64,000 bases of DNA from Hydrangea macrophylla (taxonomy: Eukaryota > Streptophyta > Magnoliopsida > Cornales > Hydrangeaceae), in NCBI GenBank assembly GCA_033977485.1, contig CM066998.1, positions 27,219,501-27,283,500 on the forward strand, read 5' to 3'. Position numbers and translations under genes: made by a program. Under the pieces are notes generated by a model. The model was given only the letters and a program-made list of their open reading frames with translations. It did no database searches and had not been told where the DNA came from. Below are positions 22,264 through 36,933 of the stretch, one piece after another (positions within the stretch are counted from its first letter, which is position 1; every line of letters begins with the position of its first letter).

Positions 22264-24822
22264 GGTTAGAACCTATGTAGAGTTATATCCCACAAAGTAG
22301 AAAACAAAAGTGAACTGGGAAGAGGATATGATAATCTGCATTATTTCATCAGGGACACAACATCTAGGACACAATTAATGAAGTTTCATTCTCCACACTT
22401 CAGTCGCGAACATCCAATGGCATGAATCTGGATTCCTATCATAACTAGGAGATGGAATGAAGTTTAGTTTAGAAAATGAAGTTTAGTGTAGAATTTGTTC
22501 TTCTCTTGCTCTTCTTTTTCATCCCCCCAAAAAATGATAAAAAAAAATAGTTTTTCACACATGGACAGACAGTCAAGGACCCCGACAAGGGAACTTAGCA
22601 ACATTTTCTACCATTTCCAAAATATGTGATGATTATGCTAGAATCCATGTGCCTTTAGGTGACTGATCAATTATATTCTGGTTAGTGTTCGATTCACCTT
22701 TTTTAAATCCAAAATAACAAATGGATTATTCAGGGGAAAAAAATTTCAAAACCAAATAGATTGTTAAGAATTACAAATTCTGATGTTGTAACTTAATTCC
22801 CTTTGTTTGATACTAGTAACACGCAATCTACAAGACCATACAGTTTTATTCCGGTCTAAATACAAAACCAGGCACTCTTTAATTATCAATCATTTTATGC
22901 CAGTCTAAATACAAAACCTGCCAAAAATTTGGCACCCTTTAATTATCTGTCTTCCCTCCAAATAGCATTGTGATCACAAACCATGTCCATCATCATCTTC
23001 TCAGGCGAATCTTCCTAATTCGTAAATTTTTTTATGTCAATATGCCAATGTAGTCAAGAAAAACCCTATACTGCTTAGCTCAAGAATGCCAAAAATAGAC
23101 AGGGAAATTTTTTAATCCAAAACTCAAAAGAACAAGTAATATGTTCTTTTAATCCAAAACTCTAAAGAACAAGTAACTAAATGAAGTGGAAAACTATTAA
23201 GCTACTAAACTTAGTCCTCCATAAGGAATGTTCCTAGCTCGAACAAATAAAGAAAGATAAGGACAAGTACTATGAGTGTCTTGAGGGGGAAAACCATGCT
23301 GTAATTTGGGAGATAATTAGAAGGACAACCAGAAGATATGGGGCAGAAGAAAACATGTAACATTGGCAAAAAGAATAGCTAAATGGGTAAAGAAACGGTC
23401 CACAAGTTGGTAAAATTCTCCCAGTGAAATACTCGATAAAGAAGATAACGAAAAAGAGGGATACTTATCAAGTCTCCAACACCAATTTATATATTTAATT
23501 TTTTGGTAAAAGAGAAACAACTCAAGACCTCTTGATTTGGTCAATTCCAACAATGGTAAAAATGGAATGTTGCTTTCCTTTTATCGAACTAAAGTACTTA
23601 CTAATTTCTTATTCACGAATAAATGGTTTACTAAATAAATGAGCCATCTCATGTGGGGCCCTCCAATAAATGCAAATATTGTGCTGAGAATCAAGGGTAG
23701 GTTAGTCTGCAAAGTAGTAAAATGTTTAGGTCAGTTTCTGAAAATTTAGGAAAACATCAAACCTTTGAAAGGCAATAACTTTGCGCTCGGATGTCCGAAT
23801 ATGGTGATTTCGTTTTTGAAATTGGGGTATTTGGCTTGGGTTTTAGGAATTTGTGGACTATAAATTGTTTGGGACGTTTCTGACTCTCTTGTTTTTTGAC
23901 TTGGACCATTTATTTGATTTTTTTTTTTCATTTAATTTTGACTTGGACCATTTATTTGTTTTTTTTCTCTCTCTGTCTCTCTTGTTCTTGGTGTTTAGTA
24001 AGCTTTCCGTAATGCCTTTTGGCAATGTGACTTATTAATGAAACAATATTGGCCTTGCGTCTAACATATATCGTATCAACTGTTACTGTATTTGAAATTT
24101 AAAATTCTACCCACATAGATATTTATATCATGTGACTTGTTTACTACTATTATAATTGAAATTTTAAACATTATTCAAATAAAAATATATGTTGAGAAAG
24201 CATATTGCTATAATTAAAATGCTAGAGTTGTTTCAACATTTATAAAGTTCTAATGTAAACTTAAAACACACTTCTCCGGCTTATGATTTCATTCAAACGA
24301 TATCCCCGTTTTCATTCTACTTCATATAGTTTGTGATTTCCCAAAATTCGTTCTTAGAAGGAGATGGAAAGAGCTAAAAGATAATATGTTCTTTAAGTTG
24401 CTTTGAAAGAATCATATTTTGTTTGATGTTCCTTCATTATTATTTGATTTAATAGTAAGAAAAAAAATGTACAAATGTAATACAAAAATATGAAAAACAA
24501 AATAGAGTTATGACTATTGATATTGTCGTTAAATGTGAATATGTGATATCTTTCAAATGAAACACATCTTCACTGGTTGGCATAAGATTCATCTGAACAA
24601 GCCTCTCTATTATATTTCTGTTATTTTAGCAAGGATGATGTAAAATGTAAACATTGTCACAACTTTGACCTCTTTTGTGTGTTAACCAAAATTTAGTTGA
24701 CTACCCTAACATATGATTGAATGCTAGATGCATATTCTTTATGGTGTCTAGGTAATTTGGCTTTTTCACGACTAGCAGAAAATTCTATCTAGCATTTCAT
24801 AGTTAGAATTATATCTTTAGGA
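22264..24822. other. CACTA interior upstream of the transposase gene, no gene recognised
   Basis: AT-rich with no convincing reading frame. It contains small direct repeats, such as GTCTAAATACAAAACC twice at 22855-22920 and GACTTGGACCATTTATTTG twice at 23900-23960. The promoter and leader of the TNP2-like gene should lie toward the right end, but I see no definite TATA box to assign. Confidence 0.45.
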
Positions 24823-27800
24823 ATGGATAGATCTTGGATGTCCATGGATAGATTATCTGCAGAATATGAAGAAGGGGTAAAGGTTTTTCTCGAATTTGCT
24901 GAACGAAATGCTAAAAATCTGGATTTCATACCATGTCCGTGTTCTCATTGTGGGAATTTTTTTAAGTCGAGTTTACAAGAAATTAAAGGCCATCTATACA
25001 TAAACGAAATTGACCAAAGTTACCGTTCATGGATATGACATGGGGAAGATGCTCGTAGTTCAGCTTCGCCAAATGCTAACACACAAAACTTCGACTATCA
25101 CGGTGATGTGATGGAAAATCCAGAAGACATTATGGCCATAGTAGACATGGTTCAAGCTACATGGGAGGACTTTACCGGTAATCCTGGATCATTTAAAAAG
25201 TTGATTGAAGATGCCCATAAACCTTTGTACAAAGGTTGTAAAAAGTTTACCAAACTATCAGCATTGGTGAAACTTTACAATTTGAAAGCAACGAGTGGTT
25301 GGACAGATACAAGCTTTTCAAAGTTGTTGGCGTTGTTTGCAGAAATGCTTCCAGAAGACAATGAATTGCCATTATCTATGCAAAAGGCTATGAAGACATT
25401 GTCCATGTTTGGGATGGGGTATGAGAAAATTAATGCATGCCCTAACAATTGCATACTTTATAGAAAGGAGTATAAAGATGCAACTATATGTCCTTCTTGT
25501 AGAACTTCGAGATATAAATTGAAGAAGAATTCGACTGAGGAAAAAGTAGGTGTGCTTGCAAAAGTTTTGTGGTACTTTCTGCCTATTCTAAGATTTAAAA
25601 GGTTGTATCAATCTGTACAGTCTGCAAAAGATTTGACGTGGCACGCAAATGGAAGAGAAGTTGATGATAAATCTCGTCACCCCGCAGATTCTCCAGCATG
25701 GAAGTTGGTTGATACTAAGTGGCCAGAGTTTGGTAAGGAAGCGAGAAATCTTAGGTTGGCACTTTCGGCTGATGGAATCAACCCGCATAGTACCCTTAGT
25801 AGTAGGTACAGTTGTTGGCCAATTATGTTGGCAACCTACAGCCTTCCGCCTTCTTTGAGCATGAAGAGAAAATTTTTGATGTTAACAATGTTAATAACCG
25901 GTCCAAAATAGTCAGGAAACGATATTGACGTTTACCTTGATTGAAGATTTGCAAACCTTGTGGGACGACGGAGTTCGAGCTTATGATGCCTACCGCCAAG
26001 AATATTTTACATTAAGGGCTGTACTGTTGTGGACTTTTAACGATTTTCCAGCCTATGGTAATTTGAGCGGTTGTGTTGTGAAAGGGTATTATGCTTGTCC
26101 AATTTGTGGTGAACAAACAAAATCGTGTAGATTGCCACATTCTAAAAAGAATGTATACACATCGCATAGAACATTTCTTCCACATGATCATTCTTTTCGA
26201 TATCAAAAGAAGGCATTTAATGGTCATCAAGAGCTTGAAAAAAATCCAGAGCCAATGAGTGGTGAACAAATATTACGTGAGGTCGAATGTGTTAGAGTAT
26301 CAATAACATCATTGGCACTTTACTCAACATTCTGGGGAAAACCAAAGATGGGGTTAAGTGTCGTCTCGACCTTGTAGACATGGGCTTAAGGGAAGATTTG
26401 AGACCACAGATGAAGGGAAAACGAACTTACTTACCACCAGCATGTTATACATTATCCAGGGAACAGAAAAAGGGTGTGTAAAACATTACATCAACTCAAG
26501 GTACCAGATGGATATTCTTCAAATTTTACAAACCTTGTTTCAATGAAAGATTTAAAGCTAATTGGTCTCAAGTCCCATGATTGTCACATATTAATGCAAC
26601 AAATACTTCTAGTAGCAATACGATCAGTCCTGCCTAAGCATGTGCGTTATGCAATTATTAGAGTTTTCTTCTTCTTCAATGCTATTTGCAAAAAAGTAGT
26701 AGATGTGGAGAAATTGGATGAACTTCAACAAGAAATTGTCTTCACACTATGCTTGTTGGAGAAGTATTTCCCACCTTCATTCTTTGACATCATGGTGTAT
26801 TTAATGGTACATCTAGTCAAGGAGGTCAAACTTTGTGGTCCAGTTTATGCTCGATCGATGTCGGGATTTGAAAGGTAAGCATATGCAAAATCTGAAGTCA
26901 TTGATCAATAATAGTAAAGTCTTATGTTTCATGCTTTCGTTTTAATTATTCAGAAACATGAAGGTGCTAAAAGGTTATGTACGGAATCCAAATCGTCCAG
27001 AAGGTTGTATTGCCCAATGTTATATTGCTGAAGAAGCAGTAGAATTTTGTTCAGAGTTCTTAGTTGATCTTGAGAGCGTTGGAGTTCCTTCTACTAGAAA
27101 CACGCCAACAAATGTTAGCGACAATGAAATTTATAATGGCAAAACAATAGGGGGCGGTACTGTCTTTGAAGTAGATGATTTCTCTTGGGAGCAAGCACAC
27201 CGTTATGTCTTGCAAAATACAGACGATGTCCAACCTTATATCGAGTAGAACGTTATTTTGACTTCATTTTCAATAAGAAATCATATTTCTTCCCCGTATG
27301 AATAATTATGTATCTCCTATTATTAACTTGATAGGATGCATAAGGCAAGTTTAAGACAAAAGCATCCCCGAAAGTCCAGAAACGAAAAGTGGTTAGAAGA
27401 TGAGCACAATAAAACCATAATTGGTTGGCTTCATGAAAAGGTATGATTAACATATTAAACATTAGACTGTAAATATATTTTATAAATGTCACTAACTTTT
27501 GATATAAAAAAAAATCAGGTTGAACAAGAGTAACAAATCGCCAACAATGAGGTTGCGGACATTTTGAAATGGGCATCTCGAGGTCCTTGTCGAGACGTAA
27601 TAAAATATTTTGGTTATTATACTAATGGTTATCGGTTTCATACAAAGGACCGTGACAGTGAACTAGTCAACCAAAATAGTGGAGTAAGCATAGTGGCTAC
27701 AACAATGCAGGTTGCTAGTGCAAAGGATAAAAACCCTGTGGTTTCAAATGTGTGTTTCTATGGTGTCATTACTGAAATATGGATGCTTGATTATATAACA

Positions 27801-28166
27801 TTCAAGATTCCACTTTTCAAGTGCGATTGGGTTGACATAGGGAATGGGATAAAGGTAGATGAACTTGGCTTCACATTAGTTGAGCTTGATAGAGTTGGCC
27901 ATAAAAATGACTCTTTTATTTTAGCCTCTCAAGCAAAACAAGTTTTTTATGTACCTGACCAACTCGATCCGAAACGGTCAATTGTTCTTGTAACTCCCCA
28001 ACGAGTGTATAGTTATGACGAATATGCTGATGATGATGATGCATTTAGAGGAATTGAAAATCATATTTGTACCAGAGCATTTCATGATATCGAAGACGAG
28101 AGTGATGAATCTCCTTTGACTTATGCCCGTGCAGATTGTGAAGGGACCTGGATCGACAAAAATTGA
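24823..28166 (+). pseudogene. CACTA TNP2-like transposase
   Basis: The start is 24823 (MDRSWMSMDRLSAEYEEGV), the usual N-terminus of the transposase-associated domain with a CPCSHC zinc motif. Next come the Transposase_21 core (25108-26340, including SADGINPH and GNDIDVY with likely catalytic Asp residues), a DUF4218 block (about 26540-27244: GLKSHDCHILMQQ, LEKYFPPSFFD) and a DUF4216 block (27564-28166: NVCFYGVITEIW, FKCDWVD). Introns 26875-26953, 27245-27334 and 27441-27518 have GT-AG ends and restore the frame. Lesions are TGA at 25036-25038, TAG at 25909-25911, a small deletion/frameshift near 25930-25945, a one-base shift near 26465 and TAA at 27531-27533. The protein would excise and integrate the element, but this copy is dead. 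Domain names are from family knowledge. Confidence 0.9.
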
Positions 28167-30834
28167 TGAATATAGTTCTTCCAAGGTTATAATACTAGTT
28201 ATAAAGGACTCATTCTATTTTCCTACATTTTGTAGATTTTTTTCTTTTCTACTTAATTATAATGGTTTTTTAGAGTTATTTTGTTATTCATAATTTCATT
28301 CTTTTTGATAGCATGAATCTTAATTACGTGTCGAAGTTATGATGTGTGTTGAAACTGTGTTGTAGACATGGATCAAGAAAAGGAATTTGATTCTCATAAC
28401 ACGGAAAGCTTAGGGCCATCACAACAAAATTCTCCTAGTAAAATAAGGAAAGGAAGAGGAGTAGCAGTTTTAGAACGTTTGACTAAAAAAAAATGATAGT
28501 GAAAAGACGCAACTCGTTTACAACTCGTACGGGCAGTCGATTGGTAAATCAAGACCAGATTTTTCTAGTTACAAAGGACTTATGGCAAGGACAATGGTTG
28601 CAATAAGTTATAAAACATGGCATCAAGTGCCAAAGTCTTTGAAAGGGAATTTATGGACTGCTATCCAGGTATTAAAAACATGTATTTTTATTCTTTTGTA
28701 ATTGAAATTTTAATAAAACATTGTTGGCTTTAAAACTAATAAACCTTATTTTTCACTTGTAGGCCAAATTTAATGTAGATCCTAACACAAAGAAGACAGT
28801 GATATCTGATATCGATTACTTGTGGAAGAACTTCAAAGGACAGTTAACTAAGCATACATCAAGTGTGGCGCCCCGCCATGACACGAGTCCCGCAGGCAAG
28901 GGGGTGTTACCTAAAGTAAATAACAATATAATAAGAGGGAGCAGAAGGACTGAACATACTTGTAATGCTTTGAGTCCTAGACCCGAAGCTTACCTGAAAA
29001 CTTTCTTTTTAGAAAATCAAACGTTTAAACTTTAAAATCATTTAAACTCTGAAGCTCTGAAACATTTAAACGTTGAAACCTCAAAACTTTGATACCATTT
29101 TACAATGCCCCGAGTCCTAGATAAAGATTTTCTGTTAATGTCTTTGATGGGAAAACAAAATCTTTATAGACTAACGAATCTGATTAAAACCATAGCGGAA
29201 GCATTACACTAGTCTTTTGAAAATCTTTGATTGTCGATTTAAAAGACATTAACAGAAAATCTTTATCGTTTCATCAAATGAACAACAGTGCAGCGGAAAA
29301 CATACAGATTTGATAAACATTTATCAATCTCCTTCTCCAGCTTTATAAGACAGCTTTTTAAATAGAAACGCAAGTTTGGTTTTACATTTCAAAAAGTAAT
29401 ACAATGATCTACTTCCTTTTTCTCAAACTTTAGAAACTCTTATAATAAAACCCAAGGTTTTTAAGAATGTTCTGAAACCAATATAAAGAATCATGATATC
29501 ATAATTTCTTCCCTAAACGGGATCTTCACGAGTAAACTCTACTCCGGGCTTGAAAAATATGTTCATCACTTGGAAAACATTAATGAAACAGAAATTGGGT
29601 TTTCATTTGAAAACTATCCTTTGGAACAAATCATTTTCAAGATAAGCAACAAAAAATCAGAGTTAAGCTATCATGCTATTTAAAAGCAGGTGGACTAACA
29701 CTTGTCCAATTAAATCATAACATGCTCTTTGAACCATCATTTAAATTAAAATCCCATAACTCAACCTTCAAACAAAGCAGAAGTTCATCAAATCTCGGGG
29801 GCTTTACCCTTATCTATATCACTTGAAAGAAATGTTTAATAGTCCATAAGCCAAAAGGCTCGTATAGTCATATAACCACACAATAACATCTATTATATAA
29901 CATGTGTGAGTGCAATGAATGCCAATGTCATGTATGAAAAACCACTTTTTGTGCATTTTCAAACACTCACCCTCGATCGTTAATATCATTACCCGGACCA
30001 TGGGCTTCCCGTCCACGTAAGCCTAGCCTCAAACGTGCGGGACTTTGGGCCTTACGAATTACACGGAGGCCTAGCCTTCACGTTACGGGGGTTTCTTGCA
30101 GCACATCCCGCAATTCGAGTTCCTAGTGGTACCCATCTCACATGCCTACCCACAAATCTGGGATTTCTATCTTTTCAAAACAAAATCCCTCCTAGAGGGT
30201 TTTATGCATGGAAGCCTGTAATGTCTTCCCTTTTCAAAACCTGGAAGTCTCTAAGATCTTCCTTTTTCAAAATCGAAAGCCTCTAAGATCTTTCATCCCA
30301 AAACCATTTTCATGATTTTCATGTTCATGCTCATGCTTATGAAATGTTATGACATATGCGAGCTCTAAGCATCAAGACATATTCAATATTCCATAAGACA
30401 AATTATCGAAGCATGCTATCGATTTAAAGTAACACAATAGACATGCTGAAATCACCCAAGTAAACACATAAGGCATAGCAACTCAAGTAAACACTTAAGG
30501 CACAGCAACTCAAGTAAACACTTAAAGCATCACAACTCAAGTAAACATGTAAGTACACTGTTAACATATTATACAACTTTATTAAGGGTTATACGGAACT
30601 ACCGTTCACCGAGGATAGACTAAATAATTAATCAGAATAGAAACCGGAACTGCTCAATCTGTTACAAATCTCAATATTCAATAATGCGCGTATATCAGTG
30701 AGGTACAACACCTTTAAGCATAGGTACAACTACTATTAAAGTAAAGTACAACTCTTAAAGCTTAGGGTACAAGATCCCTTAGCTTATAACAGACTTAAAT
30801 ACAACAAAACAGAAGATTTTACTAAACTGCCCGA

Positions 30835-31005
30835 GGTCGCGCGCGCAGGCCTCTCGCGCGGGACCTCGCTCGCGCGAGGCCTCACTCGCGCGGGTCGCTC
30901 GGGCGAGTTTTCCTCAGAAAGGTCACGTGGTTATTTAAAACAGTTTTCAGAAAAAAGCCTGGTCACGCGCGCGGGCCTCTTACGCGAGTCGCGCGCGCGA
31001 GATGT
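30835..31005. repeat. CTCGCGCGAG palindrome cluster
   Basis: GC-rich island in AT-rich DNA with repeated TCGCGCGA/GCGCGCGC cores about 13-17 bp apart. The same kind of cluster, with a different spacer, is in the solo LTR at 35497-35750. Confidence 0.85.
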
Positions 31006-31371
31006 CACAGTGTCGTCTTCTTCCTTCTTTTTCCTCTGTTTTGAAATCAAAGGTTGGTTTTTGACCCATTTTGAAAACTTAATCCAAATAGGACTTCCAA
31101 TATATGAATCTCTTCCTTTTTCCGCGTAGATTTCAAATATGTAATCAGAATTTCATGAATCAAATCACAGCTCTTGATTTTATTGAAAAACCGAACGACG
31201 ACAAAACTTTAAATCGACCGTTCGTCGCAACCGCTATGAATTAGCTTTTGAAATTCGAAAGGGAGCCTCGTGGGATCGAGGTCTTTCATTTGGTATAAAG
31301 AAATCAAGTTTTTGTTACACTTTTTCTGCCCGCTATTTTCAGACCCTTAACGAGATATATATGAAATTCTA

Positions 31372-31422
31372 TATATATCTATATCTATATCTATATCTAT
31401 ATCTATATCTATATCTATATCA
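31372..31422. repeat. (TATATC)n microsatellite
   Basis: About eight consecutive 6-bp TATATC/CTATAT units. Confidence 0.95.
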
Positions 31423-34400
31423 ACATTGCAAGTATATAATGAAATCAAAACATGAAATTGATTTGAACTTACCCAATTTCAATTTGAGATTAAATGGCAG
31501 AGAATTCATTGATAATCAAGCCTTGGTTTAAAACTCCTTGAATACACATATACATATATGTAACTATCTATACATATATCTCTACATACGCACACACACA
31601 CACACACATATATATATTTATATATATATGAGCTGAGAGAGGGAGAGGGAACAGAGAGTTTGAGTGATAGAGAGGTAGTTGCTGGGAGTTGTAAAGGGGT
31701 GGGGGTAGTATATATAGATTAGTAATGCTTGGCCCCCAAGTACAAACACATACTACACACTAATACACACACTAACTCACATGCGCACACTGTGCACAAT
31801 TTGTTTACTTTGGCACCAAGTTCTACATGGGAGACTATCCCATGTGGTAGGCTCACGCCTCCATCCACACACACAGGTACAAATTATACTGCTAAAATTT
31901 CCAAAACTGGTATTTTTCCTATGAAATTATGATTTAAATCTACGGGTCATTACATCAAGCCATTCAGAAATGATCCGGATCAACTTAAGAAGCGTCTGGA
32001 TATATAAAAAGTTCATTGATCAGAAGGATTGGGATGAATTCGTACGGTCAAGACTCTCTGGCAATTTTCAGGTATATTCAAAGTTTTATTTTTGTTCATG
32101 ATATGGTTATTTATATTAGTAATGTATGCTTATTCAATTCATTTTATCAGATGTTAAGTGATGTGCAAATAACAAAGCGTGCAAAGAATAAGTATACACA
32201 TTATATAAGTAAGTTGGGCTATGCCGGACTCGCTGAAAAAATGGTATGTATTTGTATTTTTTTGTTGCCAAGTTTGGATATGCCAACTCATTTCATTATG
32301 CACTGACATACAATTTAATTCTCTTGAAAATTGATAATAGAAAAAAGATAAGGGTGCTTCATTTGATGAAACTGATAGGACATTTTTGTGGAAAGCAGCT
32401 CGTCAAAATAAGAAGGGAGAATATCGAGCTAATGTTGCAAAACAAATTGGTGAAAAAATAGTGAGTTTCTATCCATGTTTTTTATTTTGAAAACATTAGC
32501 ATACAATACATCTACTAATGTTATATTTAATATGTTTTTTTTTTCTCGTTTGCCAATTTGCAAGGATACATTGAAAAGCCAGGTTGAAGATGGGAGTTTG
32601 GTCACTGAAGGAACCTCAGACGTCCTGACTATGGCCTTGGGTACTGCCGAGCTCGGTGGACGGGTTAGGGGTATAGCAAAAGGAGTCACCCCCACAACTT
32701 ATTTTCGTATTTCAAGGCGTGGCTCTAAGAAACATATTAGTGAGTTAGAGTCTAGGTTACATGAAGAAGAGGAAAAATGCAAAGAAAAAGGTAACGAGTT
32801 GCAAAAGTTGAAGGAACAATTGATCAAGTTACAAAGTGGATTAACATCAACTCCAATTGAGAAGGTTGGATCAAACACTCAAAAAAGTGATAATAGTAAA
32901 TATATCAAGGTTTCTTCTAATATAAATGATTCATGTGATTCACCGGTCAAGAAGAAGAATGAGAAGGTTATAATTCTTTCTTTTTAAAATTTTTATCATT
33001 GAATTACGTTTTTGTACATTGTTATTTATTTTAACTCTCTTAACGTATAAATAGTTCGAAAGCAAAGGGAAGCAACAAAATCACCTTTCATTCCCAAATC
33101 CTAAACCTAATATTGGGAAGGTACGTGATATTTTATTCTACAAATGTTTATTGTATATCACCTTTCAATTTGCAAGGATGCATTCATTATTGTACTCATT
33201 ATAGGGACAACCATGTAGATTGACTTTGCACTTAAATATAATTGTTGCTGCGGGGTTGGTTTTTGAGAAAGTTGGACCAAATGATATGGTACACCATGTG
33301 AGGTTAGGAGAAGACAATGTACGTGTATCTGTTAATGTTGTTTACCAACCTAACGCAAAACTCCCGGTACCAGTTGTTAATGCTGATATGATAACTCTTA
33401 GATATGCACTTAATTCACAAGTTGCTTGGGCGAAGAAGTATGTACGATTGGACGCCAAGGTAATTCTCACTTAGTTTAAATGTTGAAAGTTATAATTCCA
33501 TCTTAGAGATAACTATGAATATGTTGTCTACAAAGTTTGCACTACGAAATGTGTACTACAAAGTTTGATTATATATTCATTAAAATCATTTCAGTACAAA
33601 AAAAACTAAGATCATGGCAGGAAAAAAGGTGCAATTATGACCTTTGCGGATAGTCTAGACAAGATCATGTCAGAAAATACTGTAGCGATACCATTGGGAA
33701 TATTTAGAGAGAGTGATGATACAACATATGTTCCAAAAGATGAGTTAGTGAGATTTTGCAAGATGGAGGATTTAGATGTCACTGCAGTTATTGCATAAAT
33801 GAGGTGAGAGAAGTCATTTTTGCTTAATATCTTAAAGTTACTATCTCTAATTTATATTACATTTTTCAGATTCTTGTACGATAAATTTGAAAACAGTCGA
33901 GAATTTGCCAAATTCGTCAACCCAATCTCTGCTAGGGATGCATATAATGAATTCAATTTGTCTAAATTGATTATTGCTGAATTTGAAGAGGCTAAAGAGA
34001 ATCAAATATTTGTCATTCCACTCAACACAGGGTATGTATATTCATGTTAAATCTGTGTAGGTTTAAGTTTCTTAGGTTACTAATATACTGATATTGTCAA
34101 CTTGTAGGCACCATTGGGTTTTGGTCGCAATTGATTTTTCTTCAGCTACAGTATATTGGATGGATTCTGTCACGCCCCGACGTAGCATAAATATGGAAAG
34201 CGTTTAATTTCCTTTGTAGACCCGTAGGTCGCGACAGTTTGAAGGATCGATTACGTCCCAAACATCGAACGACATAAAACCATAATCAGAGTAGAGCAAT
34301 CAAAGCTTACAAATATTTTTCTAACTTATTACATATCACAATACAGGGTCAACTAAGGCACAAGCCGCCTTAAAACAAAACAATAACTATTGTCTATTAC

Positions 34401-34844
34401 AGTCATCCTTATTACAAACTAGTTTATAACTTAAAACATAGAGTATAGATAACAGTCTTTCTTCCAAGCAGTTGTTCTCAATTAGCATAATCATAATGTT
34501 CAACCTGATCATAACCTGAAAAACCTGAACACGAATGTCCAGGACGCATCAACGTCGTCAGCTTCAAGAAGCTGGTGAGTATTAAAAACATAACTTTGAA
34601 TGTAACACATACTCACTTACCATTTTCCAATTCTTATTTAATCCAATAAGTTTACATTAAAGCATGGAGGTCATTTTAGGAAACAAGCACAATATTATTT
34701 AAAAGATATAATTCACATATATGTGACCGTGTATGAGAACAATGCACCATCTCATCTTACTGACTCTTTTCTCTCGACAAAACCCAACAACCCACTATCA
34801 CACACCAGTATCTTTGAAATACTTTGATAGCCACACTTTAGCAC

Positions 34845-35180
34845 AGGGGTGCCAGGGAACGTCCAGTTTGCATCACACTTTGGTCCGGGGTACCAGGGAG
34901 TGTCCAATGCCTCACACTTTGAATACCTAATCCGTCATGCAAATACCGGAGGAACCCTCATGCAGTATCCAGACTCGGGTATCAGGGAGTGTCCGTAGGC
35001 CATACTTTAGCACTACCATGGGTGCCAGGGAATGTCCAAGTTCGGCTTCACACACTTTGACGCTACCATGGTCGTCAGGGAGTGTCCAGTTTTGCCACCA
35101 TCGTATTTCAAAGACACCCTCGCCGCAATCTCAATCACAACATACTTTGGTACTTACTTACCAGGGAGTGTCCACAACAG
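34845..35180. repeat. Interspersed CCAGGGAGTGTCCA repeat in solo LTR
   Basis: Six near-copies of (G)GTACCAGGGAGTGTCCA, most preceded by CACACTTTGG, at irregular 50-80 bp spacing. Open frames here are only translations of the repeat. Confidence 0.8.
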
Positions 35181-35489
35181 AATCTCAACCGCACTCACAA
35201 TGCCACACTGACCATTACTCTTTTCCATACTGACCAACATTCACACTCACCATGCATGTACAACTGACTCTACATGTATGTCATAAAACTTTAAAATATA
35301 AGGCAAATCACTGAATTATATAAACGACGTGCGTACAGGGATTGATAGGTAATAACTCCATGTTCTAATTGTCAAAACAAACCCAAATAGGATTTTGTTT
35401 TAGTAAATTTCCCAAACGGAGCTTTAACAGTTCATAAGATATCACCGAAACAGTCCCTTAACGTAAAACAAGCAAAAACCAGAAACTGT

Positions 35490-35755
35490 CCAAGCTTGCG
35501 CGCGCGAAGGTCGCTCGCGCGATATGCCCAATTTTTGTTTTATTATAAAAACCTTTTCTGTCTGCCTGAGTTCACGGAGATCGCGCGTGCGGATCGTTCG
35601 CGCGGTCCGCTCGCGCGATCTGCCTACTTTTCATTTTTCTTATTGAGAACTTTTATATCTGCCTGAAACCACACGGCTCGCGCGCGGGGGCCACTCGCAG
35701 CGCGGGCTGCTCGCGCGAGGGGTCGCTTGCACGGGCCGCTCGCGCGAGTTTCAGC
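35490..35755. repeat. GCGCGC palindrome cluster in second solo LTR
   Basis: Three groups of TCGCGCGA/GCTCGCGCGAG sites separated by AT-rich spacers (TTTTTGTTTTATTAT, TTTTCATTTTTC). It lies at a comparable place to the cluster in the 28.9-kb LTR. Confidence 0.85.
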
Positions 35756-36735
35756 AGAGACTTTATCTTCCTCATGAAACTGCTCTATTTTAGAAATTCA
35801 GGGTCCTTTTGACCCATTTTCAAATCCGAAAGCATATAGGGCATGTAATATATGAAATTCTTTGTTTTTCAACAAGGATTAAGCATATGTAATCAATTTA
35901 ACATAATTCAAACCATAGCTCGCAAATTTTATGAAAAATTAAAAGTTAACAAGACTTAATTTCTTATATACTTTCACATATGGATGAATTAGGCTTAAAT
36001 ACTTTAACCATAGTCTATATATATACTATAATCTTTCAAAATCATCTTTCAAAACGAATTTTGGTTAGGTTTAGAAAATCTCAAATTTTTCAAATTCAAA
36101 CTCTCATGGAGGAATTAGCAATGATGATTTATCAATACACATATACAATCAGTAACTAAGCATGAAATTACATTTGGAGTGAGTTTAAAATACTCACAGA
36201 TTGAAGCTTTATAGATTTAGTTGAGAAAGATAAGCACAATAAGAAATACTCCAAGCTTTTGGCTATGGAGGATTGAAGTTCCTCTCTCTCTAAAAAATTT
36301 TCTGTATAAACTCTCAAACTCACTCTTTTCTCTCTGAATTGAACTTGTGCAGAATGTGTTAGTGTGAGGGTGAAAGTGGTATATATATAGAAGCTCTTAT
36401 TGAGTGATCTTGGAGGCCAAGTCTTGTGATCTACACTCAACAAATGATTTTAATTTCTCAATTCTATTATGTAGAGTACACAACACATATACGTATATGA
36501 TATATACATACACATATTATTAACTCTACAGATTAACTAAGGGACACTATAGGTTCCTAGGGGTCAAGCTCAAGTTGTTTGGGAAAAACAACTTATGGCA
36601 TAAGATATACACATACACAATTGCAATACCCAAACAAGGCATATCCAATGATTACTTGCCATAAATAGCAATAAAGAAAATGTCATGTCTTTGCTTTACG
36701 AAGATTCCAGAATCTGTGGAATTCCAACGCGGCGC

Positions 36736-36933
36736 TAGGGGTGAAAGAAAACTGAAATAAACCGAACCACTGAACCGAACCGATCGGTTTGGTCGGTTTT
36801 CATAGGTGTGGTGCAGTGTACCGAACCGAACCGAAAATTAAGCCTAAAACCGAAAAAACCGAACCGAACCGAACCGTTCGGTCGGTGAAAAAACCCTCCC
36901 AAAACCGACCGAACCGAACCGATTTCACCCCTA
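36736..36933. mobile_element. hAT-like MITE, 198 bp
   Basis: Perfect 11-bp terminal inverted repeats TAGGGGTGAAA. The 8-bp target duplication is CGCGGCGC on the left (36728-36735) and CGCGGCAC on the right (36934-36941). The inside is almost entirely AACCGAACCG-type repeats in both orientations. The 8-bp duplication and TAGGG end point to hAT mobilisation. Confidence 0.92.

Larger units (their letters stand above)
28864..31954 (-). mobile_element. Solo LTR, 3,091 bp (TSD TCAAG)
   Basis: The plus-strand ends are TGTGGCGCCCCG and GGTCATTACA, and TCAAG flanks both sides (28859-28863, 31955-31959). It interrupts an exon of the CACTA second gene. On the minus strand it shares the ordered words GCGACGAACGGTCGATT, GTCGTCGTTCGG and TTTTTCA with 12210-12240 of the 11.6-kb element. 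So it is the same broad LTR type in minus orientation. It carries a CTCGCGCGAG cluster (30838-31000), a (TATATC)n run and a possible minus-strand TATA box near 31712. No internal region, PBS or coding sequence is present. Confidence 0.85.

Noticed and set aside
27245..27249. TAG apparently ending the DUF4218-like frame
   Set aside because: GT at 27245 and AG at 27333-27334 form an intron whose removal continues the transposase frame, so this is not a true stop.
34733..35267. Frames of 61-98 aa
   Set aside because: They follow the CCAGGGAGTGTCCA repeat of the solo LTR; no protein-like constraint.
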